From the NCBI RefSeq assembly GCF_002575655.3, contig NC_053040.3, positions 224,206,628 to 224,270,627 of the forward strand: DNA of 64,000 nt. The letters run 5' to 3'. Both the position numbers and the translations under genes were made by a program. Source of the DNA: Aegilops tauschii subsp. strangulata. Taxonomy: Eukaryota; Streptophyta; Magnoliopsida; Poales; Poaceae. Numbering within the stretch: position 1 is the stretch's first letter; each line of letters starts with the position of its first letter. Below are positions 21,965-34,370 of this stretch, piece after piece. Below the pieces are notes generated by a model. The model was not told where the DNA came from. It was given only the letters and a program-made list of their open reading frames with translations, and made no database searches.

Positions 21965-24900
21965 TGTAACGCCCCGAGACCGACGCTCCAGACGGCTTCC
22001 ATGTTTTTTCGTTGTTGTCATGTGTTTCGTTTGTTTGTTGCATTCATTATCACATCATTCACATTGCATCCACATGTTTTCATAAAACTTGCATCCGCTC
22101 GTAGTTGCCGCGTTCCCCCTTGCTTTCGTGACCGTTCCGAGAACAACCTTGTTCTTCGTTTTCCCTCTTGCTTAAACCGAAGTCCCTCTTTGCACAGTGC
22201 ACCGACCCCTCGCCCGTGTCCAAAACTTCCCCGAACCCGAACCGGGCTGTCGTTACCGATGGGTCCGGATCATCTCCAAATATCTATAAAACATTTTCGG
22301 TTTCTCTTTCCGTCTCCCTAACCTATTTATTTCGGGTCGTCCGATTATGATTAGAGGGACCCGAACGAGCCCTATTCAAATCCACTCGGTATATATAGCG
22401 GGCAACCCTAGTTATTAGGCCTCCTATCCCATCCATCCATTCCATCCATCGCGCCGCCACCTCCCTTGTCCTCTCCACATCGGGATCCCCTCCCGATCCA
22501 TCCAACCACAGCCTCCACCTTCTCCTCGTTTTTCCCTCTTGTCCAATCACCACCGCCGCCCAAATCCTGCAGGAGCCCGAGCTCCTCTGCCCGTCGCCAT
22601 GAACGCCCGCAGGAGAACCAACGCCACCAGCAGCCGTGCGCCTGCTCCCTCATCCCAGCGGAGCCCCGTCCTCCCCGCGCCTGCCCCGTGCGCCCGGCGC
22701 GACGCCGGCAAGCAGCAGCAGCAGCAACCAGGTCATGCCGCCGCTCCCCGTGCCTCCTCTCTTTTCCCTGCTGCTCCTCTCTGAATGTACCTCGCCGTGG
22801 CCGCCTGTCTGCAGGTCGCCGATGCACCCGAAGGGATGAAGCTGCCGGTGCCCCTGCTCCAGCCCTGCGTCCCCTTTTCCCCGCGTTGTTCCCGGACGGC
22901 CACCTCGCCAGCATCCCAGGGCCCGAGCTCCGCCGCGCCATGCCCGCCTCGCCTCTGCCTCCTGTTTCTCTGCATCGAAGCAGTGCAGAGGAGGACAAGC
23001 ACCTCGACCCCGCCTCTCCTGCCCGTTGACCGCGCCGCCGGAGCCCCGCAGCTCGCCGACCCTTCCTCTCTATCCTTCGGTCCTCCTCTGTTTTCGTCTC
23101 TCTAATCGCGCTCTCTCTCTCTCTCTCTTAGGGACGAACAAGGACGCCGCCGCCGCATGGAACTTTCTCTGCCTGGAGCTTCTTCATCGGCATCCGGCCC
23201 CCTCCGTCCAGATCCGCCGTCTTCGCCTCCCCGCCATCTCTCCGGCGAGCAGCCGTGCTGCCGCGGCTCTGCTCCCTCTCGTGCAGAGGACGCCGCTCGT
23301 CCCTGCCGCGTTGACCGTAGCCAGCGCCCCTGGCCCAGCTTCAGCGGCCGCGTGGGCCACCAGCAACCAGGCCCAGCGCCCCCCTTCCAGCCTCCCTCTC
23401 CAAGCCGACCGGGCCAAGAGCCCATGGTGAGCCTCCCAGCCGCTGCCCTGTTCCAGATTCAGCCCAGCAGTGCTCCAGATCCGGCCCGACACGTTTTTTC
23501 CCAGTTCTGGACGATTTTCCTAATTATCCAGAGACTGCAGTTTTATAGAAAAACCCTCAAACATCATGCATATAATAACTCTTTAACAGTGCATCTTATG
23601 TAAAAACATTATATATCTAAAATGCTTAGAATTTCATCTAGTTTCATAATATGCTAGTTTCATCCATGTTAAAAATGTTTAAACTTGCTGTTTGTTTAAA
23701 TTTTTATAAATGCCATGCTAAAATGATTTATTTCATAACTAAATAACCGTAGCTCAGATTTAAATGTTCTTTATATGTAAATGGGGTAGAAAGATGCCTA
23801 GTTTAACATGGTGCACTTTATTTTGCTGTTTAACAACATTAAAATTGTGTTTATGGCAGAACAGTACCAAATCTAAAATATGCACATGAGGATTTTCCGG
23901 AATTGTTGTTTGTTGTTCCGGCCTCATTTAAACTTGCCTAAATAGTTAGTTTACTTATGCTTCACCCCTTGCCATGTTTAATAACATTTAATATTGTTGG
24001 ATACATAAACAAGAGCGAACTAAATAACTTGAATGTGGTGTTTCGTCAATATGCAACTCATTGCATATTGAGCTCCACTGAATTTGTAGTATTGTTTGCG
24101 CACTTTGCCATGCCATGCCTCTTTAAACCGGACATGCATCATATACTTGATTTTGCATCATGCCATGCTTATGTGATGGTAGTTTACCGTGTTGCTTGCT
24201 TCTTTCCGGTTTGCTTGTCTCGTTAGCTTCGGTTTCGTTTCGGAGTTGTGAGGATTCGTTCGACTACATCCATTTGTCTTCTTCATGGACTCGTTCTTCT
24301 TCCTTGCGGGATCTCAGGCAAGATGACCATACCCTCAAAATCACTTCTATCTTTGCTTGCTAGTTGTTCGCTCTAGTGCTATGTCGCGCTACCTACCACT
24401 TGCTATATCATGCCTCCCATATTGCCATGTCAAGCCTCTATCCCACCTTTCCTAGCAAACCGTCGTTTGGCTATGTTACCGCTTTGCTCAGCCCCTCTTA
24501 TAGCGTTGCTTGTTGCAGGTGAAGTTGAAGATTGTTCCATGTTGGAACATGGATATTTTTGGGATATCACAAGATCACTTATTTAATTAATGCATCTATA
24601 TACTTGGTAAAGGGTGGAAGGCTCGGCCTTATGCCTGGTGTTTTGTTCCACTCTTGCCGCCCTAGTTTCCGTCATACCGGTGTTATGTTCCTTGATTTTG
24701 CGTTCCTTACGCGGTTGGGTGATTTATGGGACCCCCTTGACAGTTCGCCTTGAATAAAACTCCTCCAGCAAGGCCCAACCTTGGTTTTAACATTTGCCAC
24801 CTAAGCCTTTTTCCCTTGGGTTCTGCAGACTCAAGGGTCATCTTTATTTTACCCCCCCGGGCTAGTGCTCCTTTGAGTGTTGGTCCAACCCGTCAGTCGC

Positions 24901-25928
24901 CGGTGGCCACCAGGGGCAACTCTGGGCTCGCCTATCGGAAGCTTGGACAATCCGGTGTGCCCTGAGAACGAGATATGTGCAGCTCCTATCGCGATTTGTC
25001 GGCACATTCAGGCGGCTTTGCTGGTCTTGTTTTACCATTGTCGAAATGTCTTGTAAACCGGGATTTCGAGACTGATCGGGTCTTCCCGGGAGAAGGAATA
25101 TCCTTCGTTGACCGTGACAGCTTATAATGGGCTAAGTTGGGACACCCCTGCAGGGTATTATCTTTCGAAAGCCGTGCCCGCGGTTATGTGGCAGATGGGA
25201 ATTTGTTAACGTCCGGTTGTAGAGAACTTGACACTTGACATAATTAAAATACATCAAGTGTGTGTGTAGCCGTGATGGTCTCTTTTCGGCGGAGTCCGAG
25301 AAGTGAACACGGTTTTTGGGTTATGTTTGACGTAAGTAGGAGTTCAGGATCACTTCTTGATCATTACTAGTTGACGACCGTTCCGTTGCTTCTCTTCTCG
25401 CTCTTATTTGCGTATGTTAGCCACCATACATGCTAGTGCTTGCTGCAGCTCCACCTCACTACCCCTTCTCCTACCCATAAGCTTAAATAGTCTTGATCTC
25501 GCGGGTGTGAGATTGCTGAGTCCTCGTGACTCACAGATGCTTCCAAAACAGTTGCAGGTGCCGACGATACCAGTGCAGATGATGCAACCGAGCTCAAGTG
25601 GGAGTTCGACGAGGACCTTGGTCGTTACTATGTATCTTTTCATGTTGATCAGTAGTGGAGCCCAGTTGGGACGATCGGGGATCTAGCATTTGGGGTTGTC
25701 TTCTTTTCTTTTGGTTCCGTAGTCGGACCTATATGTGTACTCTGATTGATGTATGATTTGTTTATGTATTGTGTGAAGTGGCGATTGTAAGCCAACTCTT
25801 TATCCCATTCTTGTTCATTACATGGGATTGTGTGAAGATGACCCTTCTTGCGACAAAACCACAATGCGGTTATGCCTGTAAGTCGTGCCTCGACATGTGG
25901 GAGATATAGCCGCATCGTGGGCGTTACA
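21965..25928 (+). repeat. 5' LTR of LARD A
   Basis: It starts TGTAACGCCCCGAGACC and ends GTGGGCGTTACA. A TATA box (TATATATAG) lies at 22390-22398. GC-rich sequence with long Pro/Ala-type open frames follows to about 23430, then AT-rich sequence. Both LTRs keep these open frames although they are 3 and about 12 bp different in length. A promoter at about one tenth of the LTR would give a long transcribed R-U5 part. Confidence 0.85.
22390..22398 (+). promoter_or_regulatory. TATA box of LARD A LTR (second copy at 30053-30061)
   Basis: GGTATATATAGCGGGC in the 5' LTR and AGTATATATAGCGGGC in the 3' LTR lie at equal distance from the LTR start. It is the only clear TATA box I see before the GC-rich segment. 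Confidence 0.5.
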
Positions 25929-28900
25929 AGTTGGTAATCAGAGCCATCCCCGACTTAGGAGCCCCCTGCTTGATCGAATCGCTGGCGTTGTTGAGTCTAG
26001 AACAAAAATGTTTTGAGTCTTAGGATTATATATATCGGAGAGTAGGATTCTTTTACTCCTCAGTCCCTTCGTCGCTCTGGTGAGGCCTCCTGACGTAGAA
26101 GTTTTGACTCTTCTCTCCTCAAATTTCACAAAACAAATTAGGATCACACGGGTATCTTGGAATCGTTCCGATGGTTTTGTGACGAGAACATTGTTCTTGG
26201 TGCCTCCTGACATTTAGGGGTTGTGGCAGTGTCCCGGGGAGTTGAGCTCCGAGGTGTTGTCGTCACAATTTTATCGTTGCAGTTCTGGAATACCTGAGTT
26301 TCGCCGACATCGAAAATCTCTTTTATGCAGTTGTTGGTGAGATCACCTCGACGCCACCCAGTACTGGGGCGGGAGTTCGGGAGTATTGGCATAACTCGTA
26401 TAACGGATGCTTTTCGAAGGTTGAGGTAAACGATTTCCGGAGTTTTCTTGGTTATGTGTTGAAGGATGGATACAGCTGGATCTAGGTATTGTTAGTTTGG
26501 GTGAGATATATTGTGTCCCCTGTATCCCCAACACCTGATTGCATAACCAGAAAGTTTCGGGAGTTTATAAGTGGGAATTCAAGTAGCTCCTAGGATATCT
26601 TTCCAACAGATGCATGATATGAGATTGGGGTTCGACGTCTAGTCGTCCGCCTTTCCACGGTTGGTTTTACAGTGGTCTCGTAGTGTCCTAAAGAGTCCTT
26701 GGCTATGCCGACTCGGGGACGCTTCGTATGTCATGTGCACTGCCTTGTACATGATGGTGTTGTACGATCGAGCCCGTGTGGGCCCCACCACGAAATCTTC
26801 GGACGAAATCTCTATCATATGTTTGTTCCGGCTTATTCTGCGAGCCAAATCCTTTGTTTTGTTTTGAATTGTGGTATTCGAGTTGCTTCATTGTCAAGTG
26901 TTGATTCCATACCTTTCCTAAGCGGTGTTCTCATACTTCTATGTGAATACCAATCCTTCTTGATCATCGAGATTGTCATGCCAATTCTTTCCAACCGGTG
27001 TGCTTCTCTTCAAGTGGATCCGATCATTCCAACATTCGCAAGATCAATTCTAAGTTTTCTCAACGGTGTTTATTCCATCTGCCCCAAGTTGCCTTTGTTT
27101 TCCCGCCCTCCCACCCTTTTATTCAAGGATTCAGATTTCTCAATCATGTATCCTTTTATTGATGGGAAGCCTCTCCATCCTTTTTTCAATCAATGTTCTG
27201 ATCCGATGTTTTCCCATGAAGATATAACGAAGCTTCAAGTTCATCATCCTTCGTTGTTATTTCTTCTCCGGTGGATTCAATTCAAGCTTTCAGTGTTGGT
27301 CATATTCCTTTCCTCGCTTCAATGCTTTCTCATACCGGTGCACCTCTCAATCATTCACCTCTCACTATTTTCATTGGTTCCGGAGTGTACAAGATATCTC
27401 AGAAGATTCACATTTCCATTCCCAATCCGTTCAAGCTATTTTGAGGTTGTTATCTCATTCAAGCCATTTAGTTCAACCGGTGTAATCTCTCTTTCAAGCA
27501 ATCTTTCCAACGGTGTATCTTTTGAGTGGGCCCTAACCCACAGGTCTTTTTCCAGGATCTTACCTGACTCTTCTAATTTTTCTGGAGTTATTCTCAAATT
27601 CATTTCAAAGTTTGACGTAAGAATGAATTATCATCAGTCAAATCTCTTTCTCCAAGATCTTTCAAATTCTTTTCGTCGTTGATTCAACCTTTCTAATTTT
27701 CATTCCGGAGTGCCTAAAAATTCATGGTGGTTCCCATCATCATTCTCAACATTTGAAGACCGAGGAAGAATTTCTCCTAAATCTTGGTCCGTTCTCTTGA
27801 AGATTCATAGTTCTAGCTTCATGCCGTCCTCTCATAATTGTTTTCGATTGTGAGAATTCTTTTCACCCATCCGGAGCAATTCAAGAGTCTTTTCAGATTG
27901 ATTCTCCGTAGGCCATCATTTCAGAAGATTTATTCGTTCTCAACATTCAGCTCTCATTCTCCAAATCTTACCGGTGCATCGTTCAAATATCCTCTAATCA
28001 GTTCATGATATCTTTGTTTCACTTGTATCTAAATTCTCTCAAGTATCTTTATTCGTTTTCTAATTCTTCCCGGTGAATTGCGCCTTTGCTACTTTCATTT
28101 CCAATTCTGACGTTGGTTCGTTCAAGAGTTCTCTTTCTTGGTTATCATATTAATTCATTCGTTGTTTCCAAATCCCACCGGTGGTTCCATCAAGACCTTA
28201 TTCAAGTTTGCGCTATATCTATCTTAATCCTTTCTACGAGAATAAGTAATATGCCAAATCCGTTGCTTGTCATCAATCTAAATTGGTGAAGGATACGCGT
28301 AATGTAATTCTTATTCTTGTTTCCTCCAAGTGATTAATTCCTTCTTTCGGAGTTCGTAGTGATATCAATTTCTCAGTTATATGTTGTTCATCTTTCTTTT
28401 CCAGAGTTCCAAGTTTTCCGCATTATCTCGTCGCGAAGCTCCATCTAAATCATCACAAGGCTTCACCTTGTGTTTTCAACTTCTCTCTCTTTCTATCATC
28501 CTGGTTTTTCCGGAGTTCTTTATGGAAGGTTCACATGGTGCTTTGTCAAGGATTCCTTTCATTCTTCAATTGTTCTTCAAGATTTCTCTCGGAGTCAAGA
28601 TCCGTCAAGCTATACTCTAAAATAAACATGGTGCTCAACACATTTTTGTTTTGAGGAGTTCAAGCATTCTTCATCTTGCATTCCAAAGTGCAATTCTTTC
28701 TCTCTTATCTTTTGAGGTGGTGTTATGTCATTTCTGACAATTTCTTTATGTTTCATGTTTCACAAGTTGTCAGGAATGAGATAATTAAATCCATCATTTT
28801 CTCTTCGTTCAAGAGATCTTTTCGACCAATCAATCTCTTTGTTGGAGTTATCTTGTGTCATATTTCACCTAAAGCCTTCCCTAAGGAATGTTGCTATTAT

Positions 28901-29640
28901 GGTGCTTATCAATGATCCAAGGTTTCTCCTATCCTCTCGGCGAGAGAAGTTTTCATCTCTTCGTTGATCTCAAGCAAGCAATTGTTTCTGTTAGTGGCGG
29001 GTTGTCACCTCATAATTTTGAGATGTGTTCCATAAGCCCACAACAAGCTTGTTCTTTTCGTTGTTGATTTCCCAACAACTCCGTTATAACCTTCTTGGAA
29101 GGATGCTTTCCAAGCTCATTTGTGGCAGAAGTTGTCATTTTCTTCTCCATTCTTTATTCCAAGGATCTATCTTCTATTATTTATTTCTTCCGGAGGCATT
29201 GTGATGTTGCTCTCTTCACTCATCTTCTCGGTTTGTGAGGATCGTGTTCTTTTCATGCTTATCCATTTAACCGGAGTGTTGTGTCATCTCTTGAAGTTCT
29301 TTTCATCTTATCAAGTTTTTCCTTCTTCTTTCAGTCGGAGTGCTGCCCAAATTATATCAATGTTATTCCTTCCCTATCTTGTTTTAACCGGAGTGGTTTA
29401 AATATCTATCTTTTCACTTAACCTCTTGGTTCTCGTCGTATCCCAGGTTCCTCTTATCTAACGGAGTCTTTGAAATCGCGTTCATCTCCATTGTATTCTT
29501 CTTTAAATTAGTTAACCTCTCAAGGTTCATGGTTTCACTCATTTGTCAAAGAAGCAACTTTGTTTTACCTCTTCCCCTTCCGTTTTTCTCCGTTGCTATC
29601 CTAGATCTCGGGACGAGATCCTCTTGTAGTGGTGGAGTGT
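25929..29640 (+). repeat. Non-coding interior of LARD A with repeated CCGGTG/CCGGAG motif
   Basis: Starts with a primer binding site close to TGGTATCAGAGC, with one extra A (AGTTGGTAATCAGAGCC at 25929-25945). From about 26900 to 29480 the plus strand is pyrimidine-rich, and the phrase CCGGTG or CCGGAG (often TTCNACCGGTGT...TTCAAG) recurs about twenty times. Examples are 26994, 27268, 27337, 27477, 27970, 28178, 29274 and 29386. The 327-residue frame at 26699-27682 is not credible: it matches no domain and repeats the motif. The last part holds the PPT and the hairpin at 29604-29620. Confidence 0.7.
29604..29620 (+). other. Hairpin next to the polypurine end of LARD A
   Basis: GATCTCG-GGA-CGAGATC is a perfect 7-bp inverted repeat with a 3-nt loop, about 20 nt before the 3' LTR. 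LARD B has the same core at the same place (54247-54265). Confidence 0.7.
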
Positions 29641-32600
29641 TGTAATGCCCCAAGACCGACGCTCCAGATGGCTTCCATGTTTTTTCGTTGTTGCCATGTG
29701 TTTCGTTTGTTTGTTGCATTCATTATCGCATCATTTGCATTGCATCCACATGTTTTCATAAAACTTGCATCCGCTCGTAGTTGCCGCGTTCCCCCTTGCT
29801 TTCGTGACCGTTCCGAGAACAACCTTGTTCTTCGTTTTCCCTCTTGCTTAAACCGAAGTCCCTCTTTGCACAGTGCACCGACCCCTCGCCCGTGTCCAAA
29901 ACTTCCCCGAACCCGAACCGGGCTGTCGTTACCGATGGGTCCGGATCATCTCCAAATATCTATAAAACATTTTCGGTTTCCCTAACCTATTTATTTCGGG
30001 CCGTCCGATTATGATCAGAGGGACCCGAACGAGCCCTATTCAAATCCACTCAGTATATATAGCGGGCAACCCTAGTTTTTAGGCCTCCTGTCCCATCCAT
30101 CCATTCCATCCATCGCGCCGCCACCTCCCTTGTCCTCTCCACATCGGGATCCCCTCCCGATCCATCCAACCACAGCCTCCACCTTCTCCTCGTTTTCCCC
30201 TCCTGTCCAATCACCACCGCCGCCCAAATCCTGCAGGAGCCCGAGCTCCTTTGCCCGTTGCCATGAACGCCCGCAGGAGCACCAACGCCACCAGCAGCCG
30301 TGCGCCTCCTCCCTCATCCCAGCGGAGCCCCGTCCTCCCTGCGCTTGCCCCATGCGCCCGACGCGACTCCGGCAAGCAGCAGCAGCAACCAGGTCATGCC
30401 GCCGCTCCCCGTGCCTCCTCTATTTTCCCTGCTGCTCCTCTCTGAACGTACCTCGCCGTGGCCGCCTGTCTGCAGGTCGCCGATGCACCCGACGGGATGA
30501 AGCTGCAGGTGCCCCTGCTCCAGCCCTGCGTCCCCTTTTCCCCGCGTTGTTCCCGGATGGCCACCTCGCCAGCATCCCAGGGCCCGAGCTCTGCCGCGCC
30601 ATGCCCGCCTCACCTCTGCCTCCTGTTTCTCTGCATCGAAGCAGTGCAGAGGAGGCCAAGCACCTCGACCCCGCCTCTCCTGCCCGTTGACCGCGCCGCT
30701 GGAGCCCCGCAGGTCGCCGACCCTTCCTCTCTGTCCTCCGGTCCTCCTCTGTTTTCCTCTCTCTCAATCGCTCTCTCTCTCTCTCTTAGGGACGAACAAG
30801 GACGCCGCTGCCCCATGGAACTTTCTCTGCCTGGAGCTTCTTCATCGGCATCCGGCCCCCTCCGTCCAGATCGGCCGTCTCCGCCTCCCTGCCATCTCTC
30901 CGGCGAGCAGCCGTGCCACCGCGGCTCTGCTCCCTGTCGTGCAGAGGATGCCGCTCGTCCCTGCCGCGTTGACTGTAGCCAGCGCCCCTGGCCTAGCTTC
31001 AGGGGCCGCGTGGGCCACCAGCAACCAGGCCCAGCGCCCCCCTTCCAGCCTCCCTCTCCAAGCCGACCGGGCCAAGAGCCCATGGTGAGCCTCCCAGCCG
31101 CTGCCCTGTTCCAGATTCAGCCCAGCAGTGCTCCATATCCGGCCCGACACGTTTTTTCCCAGTTCTGGACGATTTTCCTAATTATCCAGAGACTGCAGTT
31201 TTATAGAAAAACCCTCAAACATCATGCATATAATAATTCTTTAACAGTGCATCTTATGTAAAAACATTATATATGTAAAATGCTTAGAATTTCATCTAGT
31301 TCCATAATATGCTAGTTTCATCCATGTTAAAAATGTTTAAACTTGCTGTTTGTTTAAATTTGTATAAATGCCATGCTAAAATGATTTATTTCATAACTAA
31401 ATAACCGTAGCTCAGATTTAAATGTTCTTTATATGTAAATGGGGTAGAAAGATGCCTAGTTTAACATGGTGCACTTTATTTTTCTGTTTAACGACATTAA
31501 AATTGTGTTTATGGCAGAACAGTACAAAATCTAAAATATGCACATGAGCATTTTCTGGAATTGTTGTTTGTTGTTCCGGCCTCATTTAAACTTGCCTAAA
31601 TAGTTAGTTTACTTATGCTTCACCCCTTGCCATGTTTAATAACATTTAATATTGTTGGATACATAAACAAGAGCGAACTAAATAACTAGAATGTGGTGTT
31701 TCATCAATATGCAACTCGTTGCATATTGAGCTGCACTGAATATGTAGTATTGTTTGCGCACTTTGCCATGCCATGCCTCTTTGAACCGGACATGCATCAT
31801 ATACTTAATTTTGCATCATGCCATGCTTATGTGATGGTTGTTTACCGTGTTGCTTGCTTCTTTCTGGTTTGCTTGTCTCGTTAGCTTCGGTTTCATTTCG
31901 GAGTTGTGAGGATTCGTACGACTACATCCGTTTGTCTTCTTCATGGACTCGTTCTTCTTCCTTGCGGGATCTCAGGCAAGATGACCATACCCTCGAAATC
32001 ACTTATATCTTTGCTTGCTAGTTGTTCGCTCTATTTCTATGTCGCGCTACCTACCTTTAGCTATATCATGCCTCCCATATTGCCATGTCATGCCTCTAAC
32101 CCACCTTTCCTAGCAAACCGTTGTTTGGCTATGTTACCGCTTTGCTCAGCCCCTCTTATAGCGTTGCTAGTTGCAGGTGAAGTTGAAGATTGTTCCATGT
32201 TGGAACATGGATATTTTTGGGATATCACAATATCTCTTATTTAATTAATGCATCTATATACTTGGTAAAGGGTGGAAGGCTCGGCCTTATGCTTGGTGTT
32301 TCGTTCCACTCTTGCCGCCCTAGTTTCCGTCATACCGGTGTTATGTTCCTTGATTTTGCGTTCCTTACGCGGTTGGGTGATTTATGGGACTCCCTTGACA
32401 GTTCGCCTTGAATAAAACTCCTCCAGCAAGGCCCAACCTTGGTTTTAACATTTGCCACCTAAGCCTTTTTCCCTTGGGTTCTGCAGACTCAAGGGTCATC
32501 TTTATTTTACCCCCCCGGGCCAGTGCTCCTTTGAGTGTTGGTCCAACCCGTCAGTCGCCGGTGGCCACCAGGGGCAACTCTGGGCTCGCCTATAGGAAGC

Positions 32601-33586
32601 TTGGACAATCCGGTGTGCCCTGAGAACGAGATATGTGCAGCTCCTATCGGGATTTGTCGGCACATTCGGGCGGCTTTGCTGGTCTTGTTTTACCATTGTC
32701 GAAATGTCTAGTAAACCGGGATTCCGAGACTGATCGGGTCTTCCCGGGAGAAGGAATATCCTTCTTTGACCGTGAGAGCTTATAATGGGCTAAGTTGGGA
32801 CACCCCTGCAGGGTATTATCTTTCGAAAGCCGTGCCCGCGGTTATGTGGCAGATGGGAATTTGTTAACGTCCGGTTGTAGAGAACTTGACACTTGACTTA
32901 ATTAAAATACATCAAGTGTGTGTGTAGCCGTGATGGTCTCTTTTCGGCGGAGTCCGGGAAGTGAACACGGTTTTTGGGTTATGTTTGACGTAAGTAGGAG
33001 TTCAGGATCACTTCTTGATCATTACTAGTTGACGACCGTTCCGTTGCTTCTCTTCTCGCTCTTATTTGCGTATGTTAGCCACCATACATGCTAGTTCTTG
33101 CTGCAGCTCCACCTCACTACCCCTTCTCCTACCCATAAGCTTAAATAGTCTTGATCTCGCGGGTGTGAGATTGCTGAGTCCTCGTGACTCACAGATTCTT
33201 CCAAAACAGTTGCAGGTGCCGACGATACCAGTGCAGATGATGCAACCGAGCTCAAGTGGGAGTTCGACGAGGACCTTGGTCGTTACTATGTTTCTTTTCA
33301 TGTTGATCAGTAGTGGAGCCCAGTTGGGACGATCGGGGATCTAGTATTTGGGGTTGTCTTCTTTTCTTTTGGTTCCGTAGTCGGACCTATGTGTGTACTC
33401 TGATTGATGTATGATTTGTTTATGTATTGTGTGAAGTGGCGATTGTAAGCCAACAATTTATATCATTCTTGTTCATTACATGGGATTGTGTGAAGATGAC
33501 CCTTCTTGCGACAAAACCACAATGCGGTTATGCCTCTAAGTCGTGCCTCGACACGTGGGAGATATAGCCGCATCGTGGGCGTTACA
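29641..33586 (+). repeat. 3' LTR of LARD A
   Basis: It starts TGTAATGCCCCAAGACC and ends GTGGGCGTTACA before the target copy CACTA. Compared with the 5' LTR it lacks 12 bp near 29982 and 3 bp in a CAG run, and otherwise differs by scattered substitutions, with a C-to-T tilt at its start. Confidence 0.85.
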
Positions 33587-34370
33587 CACTACGGCCGTTT
33601 GATGGACATCGTACGGTCACTGGAGCTAGAATCGTTCATATTGACTAAGTTGACAAAGCCCTCCATCCGCGTCAACTTAGTAGGCCCACAAGTCAGCCTC
33701 CAACTATGGTGGGTCCCAGCTAGCAGTGGAGTATTCATTTTTCTGTGCGTAATAAGGAGGCACTTCCTTACGTGCGAAGATATAGCTGGTGGGTCCGAGC
33801 TGTTAGCGGAGGGAACATTTTTTTCATGAAATACAGAGGCCCTTCCGGCGGGTCCCAGCTGTTAGGTGGAGGATTCATTATTTTGCACGTGATAAGGAGG
33901 CATTTCCTTGTGTGCGGCCATGGACCCAGCTGTCAGCCTCTCCACGTACAGTCCACTTCCGATGGATGTCATTCGTTGACCACGTTGACCATGCCGCGCC
34001 GAGAGCACCAGGGTGGTGGACGACGGCGAGGCCTAGGAAGGGGACGACGCGGAGCCGGGGAAGACGCGACAGTGGATGCCCACGCTGAGGGGAGTACGAG
34101 CGCTGACTGGTCGACTGCGAGGTGAGGCTGACGTCGCCGGAAAATGACAGGATGTGCGGGTGGTTAAAGGGATGGCCTTGCGGCAGCACAGCCGGCCACG
34201 GGAGGAGGGAGCAGACAGTCCCGCCGACGCTGGTTTGGGCGGCTAGAGCAGGAATATGAGAGATTGAAGAAGCACGTCGGCCGTTGGATGGACATCCAAT
34301 AGTCACTGCTGCTAGAATCGTGTGTCGACTAACAAAGCCTTGCGTAAACAAGCCAGCCTCGAAATATGTG

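Larger units (their letters stand above)
21965..33586 (+). mobile_element. LARD A: large non-coding LTR retrotransposon derivative
   Basis: An 11.6 kb insertion with perfect 5-bp target copies CACTA (21960-21964 and 33587-33591). It has LTRs of 3964 and 3946 bp and a 3.7 kb interior without gag or pol. This size plan (LTRs over 4 kb, interior about 3.5 kb, no coding) is that of the LARD class first described as Sukkula in barley. A primer binding site resembling initiator-Met tRNA lies just inside the 5' LTR, and a PPT-like GTGGTGGAGTG lies before the 3' LTR. LTR differences are mostly transitions, estimated by eye at a few percent. It must borrow all proteins from another element. Confidence 0.85.

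Noticed and set aside
26699..27682. A 327-residue open frame in the LARD A interior
   Set aside because: No ATG context, no domain, hydrophobic low-complexity product of a pyrimidine-rich repeated motif; the interior is non-coding by the element type.
21965..33586. Tandem segmental duplication reading of the two ~4 kb copies
   Set aside because: The copies have TG...CA ends, a primer binding site and PPT inside, and CACTA target copies outside, so they are LTRs of one insertion.
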